From NCBI GenBank assembly GCA_029881615.1, contig JAOUMF010000110.1:1-6905 (forward strand): a stretch of DNA of 6,905 nt, written 5' to 3'. Below the pieces are notes generated by a model that saw nothing but the letters and a program-made list of their open reading frames with translations, was not told the origin of the DNA and ran no database searches. The position numbers and the translations under genes were made by a program. The DNA is from Alphaproteobacteria bacterium. Lineage in GTDB: Bacteria; Pseudomonadota; Alphaproteobacteria; UBA8366; JADFVY01. Below, piece after piece: positions 1 through 6,082 of the stretch (positions are counted from its first letter, which is position 1; the number at the start of each line of letters is the position of its first letter).

Positions 1-1
1 T

Positions 2-292
2 CCAAGGACAAGCGTTATCCATAACGTCACCGGCGCCCAGCATGTGGCGCTGCATACCCTGCGCACGCCGGACCGGCTAAAGGATGTGTTGGCCCCGGGC
101 TGGTTCGATCCGCTGGCTTCGCCGTTGGGCGGCGCCCTGCAGGTCAACGACCGGATCTGGGTGGCGGCGGGCCCGGACGGCGCGGTCCGCCATGCCGATA
201 TCGTGGTGGTGAAGATCGGCGACGAAAGCATCGCGGTGGAACCGCTGCGAGCCTACGAGCCGACACGGCCCGCGGGGCGGGGGAAACGATAG
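2..292 (+). CDS. Small phage protein of unknown function, 5' end outside window
   Basis: The frame is open from the left edge to the TAA at 290-292, giving at least 96 residues, so the true start is probably upstream. A GTG at 44 would give 82 residues but has no Shine-Dalgarno sequence in front of it. What can be seen is a short, beta-rich, soluble protein with a 'GWFDPL' motif followed by a 'VNDRIWV' strand. This resembles small proteins found beside head genes in alphaproteobacterial phages, where a 'GYF' motif is followed by 'GD.I.V'. That resemblance is from memory and is not a firm family assignment. There is no signal peptide, membrane segment or recognisable catalytic motif. It lies 79 bases upstream of the portal gene on the same strand, so it probably belongs to the head or packaging operon. 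A decoration or head-completion role is possible but unproven. Confidence 0.55.
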   Translation, partial: PRTSVIHNVTGAQHVALHTLRTPDRLKDVLAPGWFDPLASPLGGALQVNDRIWVAAGPDGAVRHADIVVVKIGDESIAVEPLRAYEPTRPAGRGKR

Positions 293-371
293 CCGCGGAT
301 ACTGCCCGGGCCGATCACCGCCTGGCCCGCGCAACGAAGGACCGGCATCACATATAATTGGAAGTGACAGC

Positions 372-2060
372 ATGATTGAACAGCATATTCAGGAGACCTT
401 GAGGGACTTCGGCAAGCTGGAGGGTGGCCGGCGGGTCTGGGACTCGCATTTTCAGGATTTGGCCGATGTGCTGTGGCCCGGTCTGGCCAGCATCACGCGC
501 CAGTCGACGCCGGGTGAAAAGCGCACCGGCAATATTTACGATGGCACGCCGATGCTTGCCGTTCGCGGGCTGGTGTCGGCAATCGACGGCATGCTCAAGC
601 CCAAGACCTCGCGATGGATGAGCATTCGCGCGGCGGATGACGAGATCAATGAGGATGACGGCGCAAAGTCGTGGCTGGAGCAGGCCACCGACATCATGTT
701 TCGTGAATTCTACCGCCCGCGCGCGAGATTTATCCAGGCCAGCGGCGAGACCGACCGCAGCCTGGTGGTGTTGGGATCGGGGACCGTATTCGTGACCGAA
801 TCCCGGGACATGAACGGGTTGCTGTTTCGATCCTTGCCGCTGCGGGATACGTTCTATGTCGAGAATGCCGACGGCGTGATCGATACACTATACTGGCGAA
901 CCACCTGGCCGGCCTACAAGGCGGAACAGGTTTGGGGGCGGGAAAAGCTGGGACCAGAGCCCCGGCGCGCGCTCGAGGAAAAACGAGGCGACGCGGAGTT
1001 CAAGTTTCTTCAGATCATCCGTCCGCGCGACCAGCGCGAACCAGGCCGGCGCGATGCGGCCCATATGCCCTGGCAATATCTGGCGATCGATGTGGCCAGC
1101 GCGCATGTCATGGAAGAGTCCGGTTTCGAGGAATGGCCCTTCGCCACGCCGCGCTGGGATACGGAATCTGGCGAAACCTACGGCCGGTCTCCCGGCATGT
1201 TGTCCCTGCCGGATAGCCGCACCCTGCAGCAGCAGGGCAAGACCATCCTGAAGGCAGGGCATATGGCGGTGGAACCGCCACTGATGGCCCCTCATGAATC
1301 GATCGTGCGCGGGCCGTCGCTGGTGCCGGGCGGGATTACCTATTATAACGCCGCCGCCCTGCGCGCCGCCGGCCTGCGCGATCCGATTCGGCCGCTTTTT
1401 ACCGGCGCGCAGATCCCCCTGGCGCGCGAGATGCAGCGGGATGTCAGGGAACAGATCTTCGCCGGCTTCTTCCGCAATGTCTTGAACCTTCCCGTGAATG
1501 GGCCGGCCATGACGGCGACCGAGATTATCGAACGCAAGGAAGAGTTCGTGCGCACCATCGGCCCGGTGTTCGGGCGGCTGGAAGCGGATTACATGGCGCC
1601 GATGGTCGAGCGGGCCTTCGGTATCCTGTTGCGGCAAGGCAAGTTCCCGCCGCCGCCCGAATCCTTGCAGGGCCAGGAAGTGCGGTTTGAATTCGCGTCG
1701 CCGGTAGAGAAGGTACGCCGGCAGATCGACACGATGAACGCGGTGCGAACCATAGAAATGATCGCGCCTTTCGTGCAGGCCGATCCCGCCATCATGGATA
1801 ATTTCAACGGGGACGAGATCGCCCGCGATGCCGCCGAGTTCAACTCCATGCCGCAAAGCTGGCTGAATCCGAGGGATCAGGTTGCGGCAAAGCGCGAGCA
1901 GGCGGCGGCGGGGCCCGCGGGTGGCCCGGATCTGATGGCGCTGATGGGCGGCGATGGCGGCCCGCCGGGGGCGACGGACCCTGGTTCGGTTTCCGATGAA
2001 ACCTTGGCCGGTCCCTTGAGCGCGATGGCCGGACCGTTGAGCGAGGCCGTGGGCCCATGA
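372..2060 (+). CDS. Podovirus-type head-to-tail connector (portal) protein
   Basis: This 562-residue protein should form the dodecameric ring at one capsid vertex through which DNA is packaged and ejected and to which the tail attaches. The length is usual for the bacteriophage head-to-tail connecting family (T7 gp8, BPP-1 type). Visible hallmarks are an N-terminal helix with R21..W23..H26; the 'IYDGTPMLAVRGL' segment at 55-67 followed by 'P77..SRWMSI'; a 'LVVLGSGTVFV' strand at 131-141; 'GETYGRSPGM' at 267-276; and 'MTATEI.ER' at 380-388. These motifs recur across the family. The C-terminus (about 512-562) is low complexity, rich in Gly, Pro and Ala. The start ATG has GGAAG at 360-364, seven bases upstream. 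The gene overlaps the next by four bases (ATGA), so the two are translationally coupled. I see no frameshift or truncation. Confidence 0.93.
   Translation: MIEQHIQETLRDFGKLEGGRRVWDSHFQDLADVLWPGLASITRQSTPGEKRTGNIYDGTPMLAVRGLVSAIDGMLKPKTSRWMSIRAADDEINEDDGAKSWLEQATDIMFREFYRPRARFIQASGETDRSLVVLGSGTVFVTESRDMNGLLFRSLPLRDTFYVENADGVIDTLYWRTTWPAYKAEQVWGREKLGPEPRRALEEKRGDAEFKFLQIIRPRDQREPGRRDAAHMPWQYLAIDVASAHVMEESGFEEWPFATPRWDTESGETYGRSPGMLSLPDSRTLQQQGKTILKAGHMAVEPPLMAPHESIVRGPSLVPGGITYYNAAALRAAGLRDPIRPLFTGAQIPLAREMQRDVREQIFAGFFRNVLNLPVNGPAMTATEIIERKEEFVRTIGPVFGRLEADYMAPMVERAFGILLRQGKFPPPPESLQGQEVRFEFASPVEKVRRQIDTMNAVRTIEMIAPFVQADPAIMDNFNGDEIARDAAEFNSMPQSWLNPRDQVAAKREQAAAGPAGGPDLMALMGGDGGPPGATDPGSVSDETLAGPLSAMAGPLSEAVGP
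2007..2048 (+). repeat. Tandem 21-base duplication at the portal 3' end
   Basis: Two adjacent 21-base units (2007-2027 and 2028-2048) both begin GCCGG.CC.TTGAGCG. They encode the related peptides 'AGPLSAM' and 'AGPLSEA' near the C-terminus of the portal protein. This looks like a slippage or duplication product in a low-complexity tail, with no evident separate function. Confidence 0.6.
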
Positions 2061-2395
2061 TCTTTTCCGGAAAAAACCCATCGGTGGGCAATCCCGATCC
2101 GGTTGCCTTTCTGGAGCGACTGGGTCAATCGCGGGTAGGCCCGAACTATACGGATATCGACCGTTATCGCGATTTTCGGCGGGTATTTCTGGATACGCCG
2201 CGTGGCCGGCGGGTGCTGTGGCAGTTGCTGGAGATGGGCAACCTGTTTGCACCAATCGCGGTGCTGCCGGCCGATCCTTATGCGGCCTATCACCGTGACG
2301 GGGCGCGTAACCTGGCGCTGAACATCATGGCGATCCTGAACGCCGACCCGAATGCGATCGCGGAAAACCAGCATGGAGAGACGGATGATGAGTGA
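2057..2395 (+). CDS. Bbp19-like small phage structural-module protein
   Basis: This 112-residue protein has a predicted helical core: 'YRDFRRVFLDTPRGRRVLWQ' at residues 37-56, then a loop, then 'RDGARNLALNIMAIL' at 80-94. The pattern of 'F...F.TP.G..VL..L' followed by 'R..G.R.....I...L' matches small proteins related to Bbp19 of Bordetella phage BPP-1, which lie next to the portal gene. The exact role of that family is not known to me; a virion or assembly role is inferred from location. The start ATG overlaps the portal stop as ATGA, with GAGG at 2043-2046. Its stop overlaps the start region of the next gene, so portal, this gene and the scaffold candidate form a tightly coupled operon. The acidic, polar C-terminus (residues 103-112) is probably disordered. 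Confidence 0.72.
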   Translation: MIFSGKNPSVGNPDPVAFLERLGQSRVGPNYTDIDRYRDFRRVFLDTPRGRRVLWQLLEMGNLFAPIAVLPADPYAAYHRDGARNLALNIMAILNADPNAIAENQHGETDDE

Positions 2396-3266
2396 CCTGG
2401 ACAGCGATTCCACCCCCGACGAAGCGCAAGTAGCGGCTGTCGATGTTGTCGAACCGGTTGAGGGGATGGAGCCGCCGGCCACGTCCGAAGCCCGAACGGA
2501 GCTCGACTGGCGCGATACGGTTGCCGACCCGGACCTTCGGCGCCAGCTTGATCGCTACAACTCGGTTGAGGATCTGACCCGCCATAATCTGGCTCTGCGG
2601 CGGCGGTTGAGCCGCGCCGTGACGCCGCCGGACGGGGACGCGGACGAAGAGGAACTGGCTGAATTCAGAACCCGCATGGGCGTGCCGGAAAACCCCGCTG
2701 ATTATGAATATGATCCGCCGGGCGATCTGCCGGACTATCTGGCGGATGCGGGAAATGAGGATGAAATCGCCGAAATGTTCGAGGTCTCGCACGCATTGGG
2801 GCTGACGCAGGCGCAGCTGTCCGGGTTGCTGGACTGGCGCTTTGAGAAGCTTTCCGAAGCCGGAGAACAGCTGGGGCATCAGATGACGCGCGCCCGGGAA
2901 GAAGCCGAGCAAGGCCTTCGACGGGAATGGGGGCGCGACTATGACCGTAACCTCAACCTGTCGCGCCGGGCCCTGCGGGATTTCGGGGGCGAGGGGCTGC
3001 CGGAGTTTTTATCCCGCGCCCGGGTGGACGGCACGCAGCTGGGCAATCATGCCGAAATTGTCAGATGGGCCGCCAATGTCGGCCGCGCCCTGAGCGAGGC
3101 GACGTTGGAATTTGGTGGCGAGGGGGGCGGCATGTCTTCGGAGGATCGCCGCACGCAGTTGACGCAGGAGATTCACGACGCCCGGGCGGCTGGCGATGGA
3201 GCGCGGGCGAAAGAGTTGGACGCGGAGAGAAGGACGCTGACAGGACGGTTGTACGGGAAGGAATAA
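2388..3266 (+). CDS. Putative capsid scaffolding/assembly protein
   Basis: This is a 292-residue acidic, strongly helical protein with no Cys, no signal peptide and no membrane segment. Residues 1-40 are acidic and low complexity. Residues 88-108 hold an 'EFRTRMGVPENPADYE' motif. Residues 120-185 have a long charged helix ending in 'REWGRDYDRNL'. The C-terminus (250-292) is a basic, coiled-coil-like tail. A disordered acidic N-terminus with a helical basic tail, placed between portal and major capsid genes, is typical of podovirus scaffolds, which bind capsid subunits during procapsid assembly and then leave. The assignment rests on composition, motif style and position. Start choice: GGAGAG at 2375-2380 is seven bases before ATG 2388, while ATG 2385 is only four away and ATG 2352/2373 extend into the preceding gene without a good site. 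The gene stops just before the convergent terminator of the chemoreceptor cassette. Confidence 0.65.
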   Translation: MSDLDSDSTPDEAQVAAVDVVEPVEGMEPPATSEARTELDWRDTVADPDLRRQLDRYNSVEDLTRHNLALRRRLSRAVTPPDGDADEEELAEFRTRMGVPENPADYEYDPPGDLPDYLADAGNEDEIAEMFEVSHALGLTQAQLSGLLDWRFEKLSEAGEQLGHQMTRAREEAEQGLRREWGRDYDRNLNLSRRALRDFGGEGLPEFLSRARVDGTQLGNHAEIVRWAANVGRALSEATLEFGGEGGGMSSEDRRTQLTQEIHDARAAGDGARAKELDAERRTLTGRLYGKE

Positions 3267-3273
3267 TGGGGCG

Positions 3274-3309
3274 CAAGAAAATGGGGCCACCCCGGCGGGA
3301 TGGCCCCAT
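3274..3309 (-). terminator. Intrinsic terminator of the chemoreceptor cassette
   Basis: Perfect nine-base arms, ATGGGGCCA (3281-3289) and TGGCCCCAT (3301-3309), flank an 11-base loop. Read on the minus strand, the stem is followed immediately by a T-rich run (TTTCTT after the stem's own final T), the classic Rho-independent signal. It lies 31 bases past the chemoreceptor stop. On the + strand the stem is followed by GATTAAATG, a poor U-tract, so it should act mainly on cassette transcripts. It begins 15 bases after the scaffold stop, so it marks the left edge of the inserted unit closely. Confidence 0.82.
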
Positions 3310-3339
3310 GATTAAATGTTTTATGTGCTTCTCAGTTTG

Positions 3340-4989
3340 TCAGGCGGTGCGGATTTCGTGAAGGAATTTGTCCACTTCGCCGCGCAGGCCTTCTGCCTGG
3401 CGTGACATGTCCTGACTGGCCGTGAGTACCTGGCCGGCGGCGCTGCCGGTTTCACCTGCCGCCCTGGAGACGTTTTCGATATTCTGGTTGACGTCCTGGG
3501 TGCCGCGCGCGGCTTCCTGAACGTTGCGGGCGATTTCCTTGGTGGAAACGCCTTGTTCCTCGACCGCCGACGAGATCGTGGTGGAGATATCGTTCACCTC
3601 GCCGATGATGGAGCGGATGCGTTCGATTGCGGTTACCGCGCCGGCGGTTTCCGACTGTACCGCGCCGATCTGGGCCGAGATTTCCTCGGTTGCCTTGGCG
3701 GTCTGGTTGGCCAGGTTTTTCACTTCCTGGGCGACCACGGCAAAACCCTTGCCGGCCTCTCCCGCCCGCGCCGCTTCAATCGTGGCATTGAGCGCGAGAA
3801 GGTTGGTCTGTCCAGCTATATCGTTGATAAGGTTTACGACTTCTCCAATCTTTGTCGCCGCCGCGGCAAGTCCCTGGACCGTTTCGTTGGTGGCGTCTGC
3901 TTCGCTGACCGCGTTTTGGGAAATACGGGCCGACTGCACCACCTGCCGGCCGATTTCAGCGATCGAGGCGGAAAGCTCTTCGGCGGTCGCGGCAACCATT
4001 TGCACGTTGGAGGTTGCCTGTTCCGAGGCACTGGCGACATTGGACGATTGACGGCTGGTTTCTTCCGCCGTGGCCGACATTTGCTGCGCGGTCGCCTGCA
4101 TTTCCGTTGCGGCAGAGCCGACACCGTCGACAACGCCCTTGACTGACCGCTCGAAACGATCCGCCAGTTCCAGCATGGATTGGCGTTTTTCCTGTTCGGC
4201 CCGGTGGCGAGCGTCGGCCTGTTCTTCTTCAAGCCGTTCCTTGTCGATGGCGTTGCTTTTGAATACCTGAACAGCACTTGCCATGCTGCCGATTTCATCG
4301 TTGCGTTCCATGCCGGGAATGGTGGCGGCAAGGTCGCCGGCGGCCAGTCGGGCCATGGCCTCGCTCATCAGGCGCAAGGGTTGCCCGACCAGTTGGCGGA
4401 CTAATCCGATCAAAACAACCATGGCTATGAGCAGTACAATGCTGCCGGAGATACCTTGGGACCATGTGCTGGCTGTGACCGCGGTGTCGATCGAATCCAT
4501 GGTGAAGGCAACAGCGATAACGCCAACTTGCTGACCTGCTACATCGACGGATGACAGGGCAATCATATGATCGCCCAAATCATTGATCTGACTCTTTCCC
4601 GGTGCAATTCGTGGGTTGAATGTTCCCATGTCGATTGGCGTGAAATTGTCGGAGATATAGGCGGTAACCGGTTTATAGTCGGGACCGTAGACGACGATGT
4701 TGGATATTTCCGAGTCTTTGTCGCCCACGAGATCCTTGTAGGCCAGTTCGATTGCGTTGACCCTTTTCCAGCGTAAACCGCCGGTCATCTGGGCCCCCAA
4801 CTGCCGTGTGATCATCTCGCGGAAAGCGGCGGCGTTGTTGCGAAGATTTGTCTTCTCGCCGTCAGCGGCGAAATAAACCATCGTGGAAATGCCGATGAGA
4901 ATAGTCACCGCAAGCCAGAAGGCCAGCTTGTTGCCAATTGTGCGTCTTGCTGTCGCCGCTTGCGGCGATGTCTCGGAAATATTTGTCAT
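3340..4989 (-). CDS. Methyl-accepting chemotaxis protein, transmembrane, HAMP-containing
   Basis: This 549-residue chemoreceptor should sense a periplasmic signal and control the histidine kinase CheA through CheW, so steering flagellar movement. Order of parts: a cytoplasmic N-terminus (1-20); TM1 at about 21-41; a periplasmic domain at about 42-178 with Cache/PAS-like strands ('NIVVYGPDYKPVTAY' at 97-111, 'QQVGVIAVAF' at 153-162); TM2 at about 180-200; HAMP at about 200-253 (P204, 'GDL' 218-220, 'DEIG' 231-234); and a long coiled-coil hairpin to the C-terminus. The conserved tip 'IAGQTNLLALNATIEAARAG' is at 391-410, followed by 'GKGFAVVAQEVKNLA' at 413-427. Both helical arms are about 145 residues and uninterrupted, so the gene looks functional. 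No NWETF-type tether for CheR/CheB is present at the C-terminus. The start has only a weak AGGA or GGGAT site. It follows the periplasmic sensor gene by 40 bases, with a terminator after it and no other neighbour on its strand. Confidence 0.97.
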   Translation of the reverse strand: MTNISETSPQAATARRTIGNKLAFWLAVTILIGISTMVYFAADGEKTNLRNNAAAFREMITRQLGAQMTGGLRWKRVNAIELAYKDLVGDKDSEISNIVVYGPDYKPVTAYISDNFTPIDMGTFNPRIAPGKSQINDLGDHMIALSSVDVAGQQVGVIAVAFTMDSIDTAVTASTWSQGISGSIVLLIAMVVLIGLVRQLVGQPLRLMSEAMARLAAGDLAATIPGMERNDEIGSMASAVQVFKSNAIDKERLEEEQADARHRAEQEKRQSMLELADRFERSVKGVVDGVGSAATEMQATAQQMSATAEETSRQSSNVASASEQATSNVQMVAATAEELSASIAEIGRQVVQSARISQNAVSEADATNETVQGLAAAATKIGEVVNLINDIAGQTNLLALNATIEAARAGEAGKGFAVVAQEVKNLANQTAKATEEISAQIGAVQSETAGAVTAIERIRSIIGEVNDISTTISSAVEEQGVSTKEIARNVQEAARGTQDVNQNIENVSRAAGETGSAAGQVLTASQDMSRQAEGLRGEVDKFLHEIRTA

Positions 4990-5029
4990 AATCCTGATCC
5001 CAGTGAGAGGAAAGGGGCCCGCGACCTGC

Positions 5030-5641
5030 TTACTGCAGAAGGTCCATATTCACGCCGACCGTGACGGCGCCGATGACTTCACCGCTGATCGAATCGACCA
5101 CGGGTAGGCTGACCTGCGATTGGAAGGTCTGCGAGGATTCATCGAATTCGACATCGTCGATCAGAATGGCGTCCGGGCCCTTGCCATAAGTTTTCTGCCA
5201 CTTGGCCTCGTCGCCCTGCCAATAGTCGGAGGTAATTCCGCTCTGCCCGACATTCAGGCCTTTGTTATCCATCACGAAGATTTCGGAGAAGAGACCCTGG
5301 CTGGCTTCCTGGATGGTAACGAGATAGGCGGAGAGGTCGTTGTCGAGCGTGCTCCTGATAAGCTTGCCGCTTCCGGTCGCCGTTTCGGCGCGCCATTGCT
5401 TGTCCAACTGGTCGATTCTGGTCTGGCTTATGCCGCCATGGCGGGTGTTTTGGTTATTGACGGCGTCTGTTACCCGGCTATCGGTCAGAAATGCGCGAAT
5501 TTGCGGAACGACCTGCGCGTTGATCGCCTGCTTGTGTTCGTTTTCGGCGGCTGAAAGGGGCGTGGCGCCAAGCGCCAGAACGGAAGACAGGGCGAAAGCA
5601 GCGGCCGAAAGACGGCGCACGGAAGTATTTTTATTGATCAA
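5030..5641 (-). CDS. Secreted periplasmic PDC/Cache-type sensor-domain protein
   Basis: This 203-residue protein has a Sec-type signal peptide: basic start (K4, R9, R10), hydrophobic core at 11-28 and a likely cut after A32 (S-A-A before E33). The mature part is soluble, with no membrane anchor and no lipobox Cys. A helical region (35-115) leads into a PDC/Cache-like sheet: 'EIFVMDNKGLNVGQS' at 120-134, 'SDYWQGDEAKW' at 138-148, 'SQVSLPVVD' at 175-183 and 'GEVIGAVTVGV' at 187-197. This layout usually forms the ligand-binding part of receptors; here it stands alone. It is first in a two-gene unit with the chemoreceptor, so a soluble ligand-binding or co-sensor role is inferred. The start is TTG at 5641 with GGGAA seven bases upstream. 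A GTG at codon 8 would also leave an intact signal peptide but has no ribosome site. Ligand unknown. Confidence 0.86.
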   Translation of the reverse strand: MINKNTSVRRLSAAAFALSSVLALGATPLSAAENEHKQAINAQVVPQIRAFLTDSRVTDAVNNQNTRHGGISQTRIDQLDKQWRAETATGSGKLIRSTLDNDLSAYLVTIQEASQGLFSEIFVMDNKGLNVGQSGITSDYWQGDEAKWQKTYGKGPDAILIDDVEFDESSQTFQSQVSLPVVDSISGEVIGAVTVGVNMDLLQ

Positions 5642-5712
5642 TAGTTTATTCCCAATTAGAGGTACTGAATATAGCCCAGTATCGTGGGCAATGCGGATGT
5701 GATGGCAGGATT

Positions 5713-5742
5713 AGTATAAGTTTGATCTTAACGATTTGCTAA
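5713..5742 (-). promoter_or_regulatory. Candidate sigma70-type promoter of the chemosensory cassette
   Basis: On the minus strand, TTAGCA (5742-5737, four of six matches to TTGACA) is separated by 18 bases from TATACT (5718-5713, five of six matches to TATAAT). Transcription would start near 5706, leaving a leader of about 65 bases before the TTG start. The surrounding 5701-5760 is AT-rich (19 G+C of 60 by my count), as expected for a promoter. No good sigma28 flagellar promoter was seen. Consensus matching alone gives many false positives. Confidence 0.45.
5728..5742 (-). promoter_or_regulatory. Near-consensus CtrA-type box over the -35 region
   Basis: The + strand reads TTAA-N7-CTAA (minus strand TTAG-N7-TTAA), seven of eight matches to the alphaproteobacterial CtrA full site TTAA-N7-TTAA. 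It covers about -22 to -37 from the predicted start, the usual position for CtrA-activated promoters. CtrA is known to control motility and chemotaxis genes in several alphaproteobacteria. In AT-rich DNA a chance match is quite possible. Confidence 0.35.
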
Positions 5743-5933
5743 CATGGCAAAATAATTATCATATGATCAGGTACAATTTTGTCTGAAATTGGCGCGGAAC
5801 AGCGGTATTTGAAGGGCGCGTCGATCGGTCGATAGATGTTCCGAAAATACAAGGTTGGTGCTGTATGAGGGCGCTCGGTGCGGTGGCCCTAAAGTGGTAT
5901 GTTTTGCAGCGGAGATGAGATCGGGAGCTACCC

Positions 5934-5948
5934 CTTTGTGGTACAAAG
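5934..5948. promoter_or_regulatory. Short perfect dyad, possible operator
   Basis: CTTTGT (5934-5939) and ACAAAG (5943-5948) are perfect six-base inverted arms around GGT. The spacing and size would fit a dimeric regulator site, but no regulator gene is in the window and the site is not placed on a recognised promoter. Confidence 0.25.
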
Positions 5949-6030
5949 ATTATTTTTGCGGAAATTTTGCGTGGGCGGTTTCAGTTAGTGTAATCGACTC
6001 GCCCCGCGATGTTCAATCGGTTCGCGATAA

Positions 6031-6045
6031 CCCGCCACGGGCGGG
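6031..6045 (+). promoter_or_regulatory. GC-rich hairpin in the leader of the 108-residue gene
   Basis: CCCGCC (6031-6036) and GGCGGG (6040-6045) pair around an ACG loop, ending 22 bases before the AGGGGGGA ribosome site of the downstream gene. There is no U-tract, so it is not an intrinsic terminator. It could stabilise or process the late transcript, or be an unremarkable GC-rich structure. Confidence 0.35.
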
Positions 6046-6082
6046 GGCGCGGCTGGGAAAGACGCATAGGGGGGACTTATCC

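Larger units (their letters stand above)
5642..6082. other. 441-base intergenic region between cassette and capsid-side genes
   Basis: This divergent gap holds the cassette promoter and CtrA-like box at its left end. It contains a perfect 10-base palindrome ATCATATGAT at 5758-5767, the dyad at 5934-5948, and the GC hairpin at 6031-6045 just before the next + strand gene. The left part (5642-5800) is AT-rich; the right part returns to GC-rich phage-like composition. I see no credible gene: the frame open from TTG 5855 is better explained as an extension of the downstream gene. No convincing + strand promoter was found, although a TACAAT at 5772-5777 and a TATGAT at 5762-5767 resemble -10 elements without matching -35 boxes. 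Confidence 0.7.

Noticed and set aside
353..358. Perfect TATAAT just upstream of the portal gene
   Set aside because: No -35 match lies 16-18 bases upstream, and a start from it would fall at about 365, cutting off the portal ribosome site.
888..2255. A 455-codon open frame on the minus strand across the portal gene
   Set aside because: It is antisense to a clearly recognised portal gene, is rich in Arg, Gly, Pro and His as expected of a GC-rich shadow frame, has no recognisable domain, and runs across the boundary into the next gene.
2352..2387. Longer start for the scaffold candidate at ATG 2352 or 2373
   Set aside because: These starts overlap the Bbp19-like gene by up to 44 bases with no good ribosome site, whereas GGAGAG is correctly spaced for ATG 2388.
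3340..4989. Chemoreceptor as a decayed pseudogene
   Set aside because: Both membrane segments, HAMP and the conserved hairpin tip are present in one uninterrupted frame with a start, stop and terminator.
6021..6030. CGCGATAA as a sigma28 flagellar -10 element
   Set aside because: No TAAA-type -35 element occurs about 15 bases upstream, and it faces a phage gene rather than the chemoreceptor operon.
5855..6082. N-terminal extension of the 108-residue gene to a TTG at 5855
   Set aside because: The added 76 residues show no family-like pattern and read through an AT-mixed leader with dyads, while ATG 6083 has a strong, well-spaced ribosome site.
3267..6082. The cassette as an insertion sequence, transposon or integron unit
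   Set aside because: No transposase or integrase frame, no terminal inverted repeats and no flanking target duplication could be found by eye.
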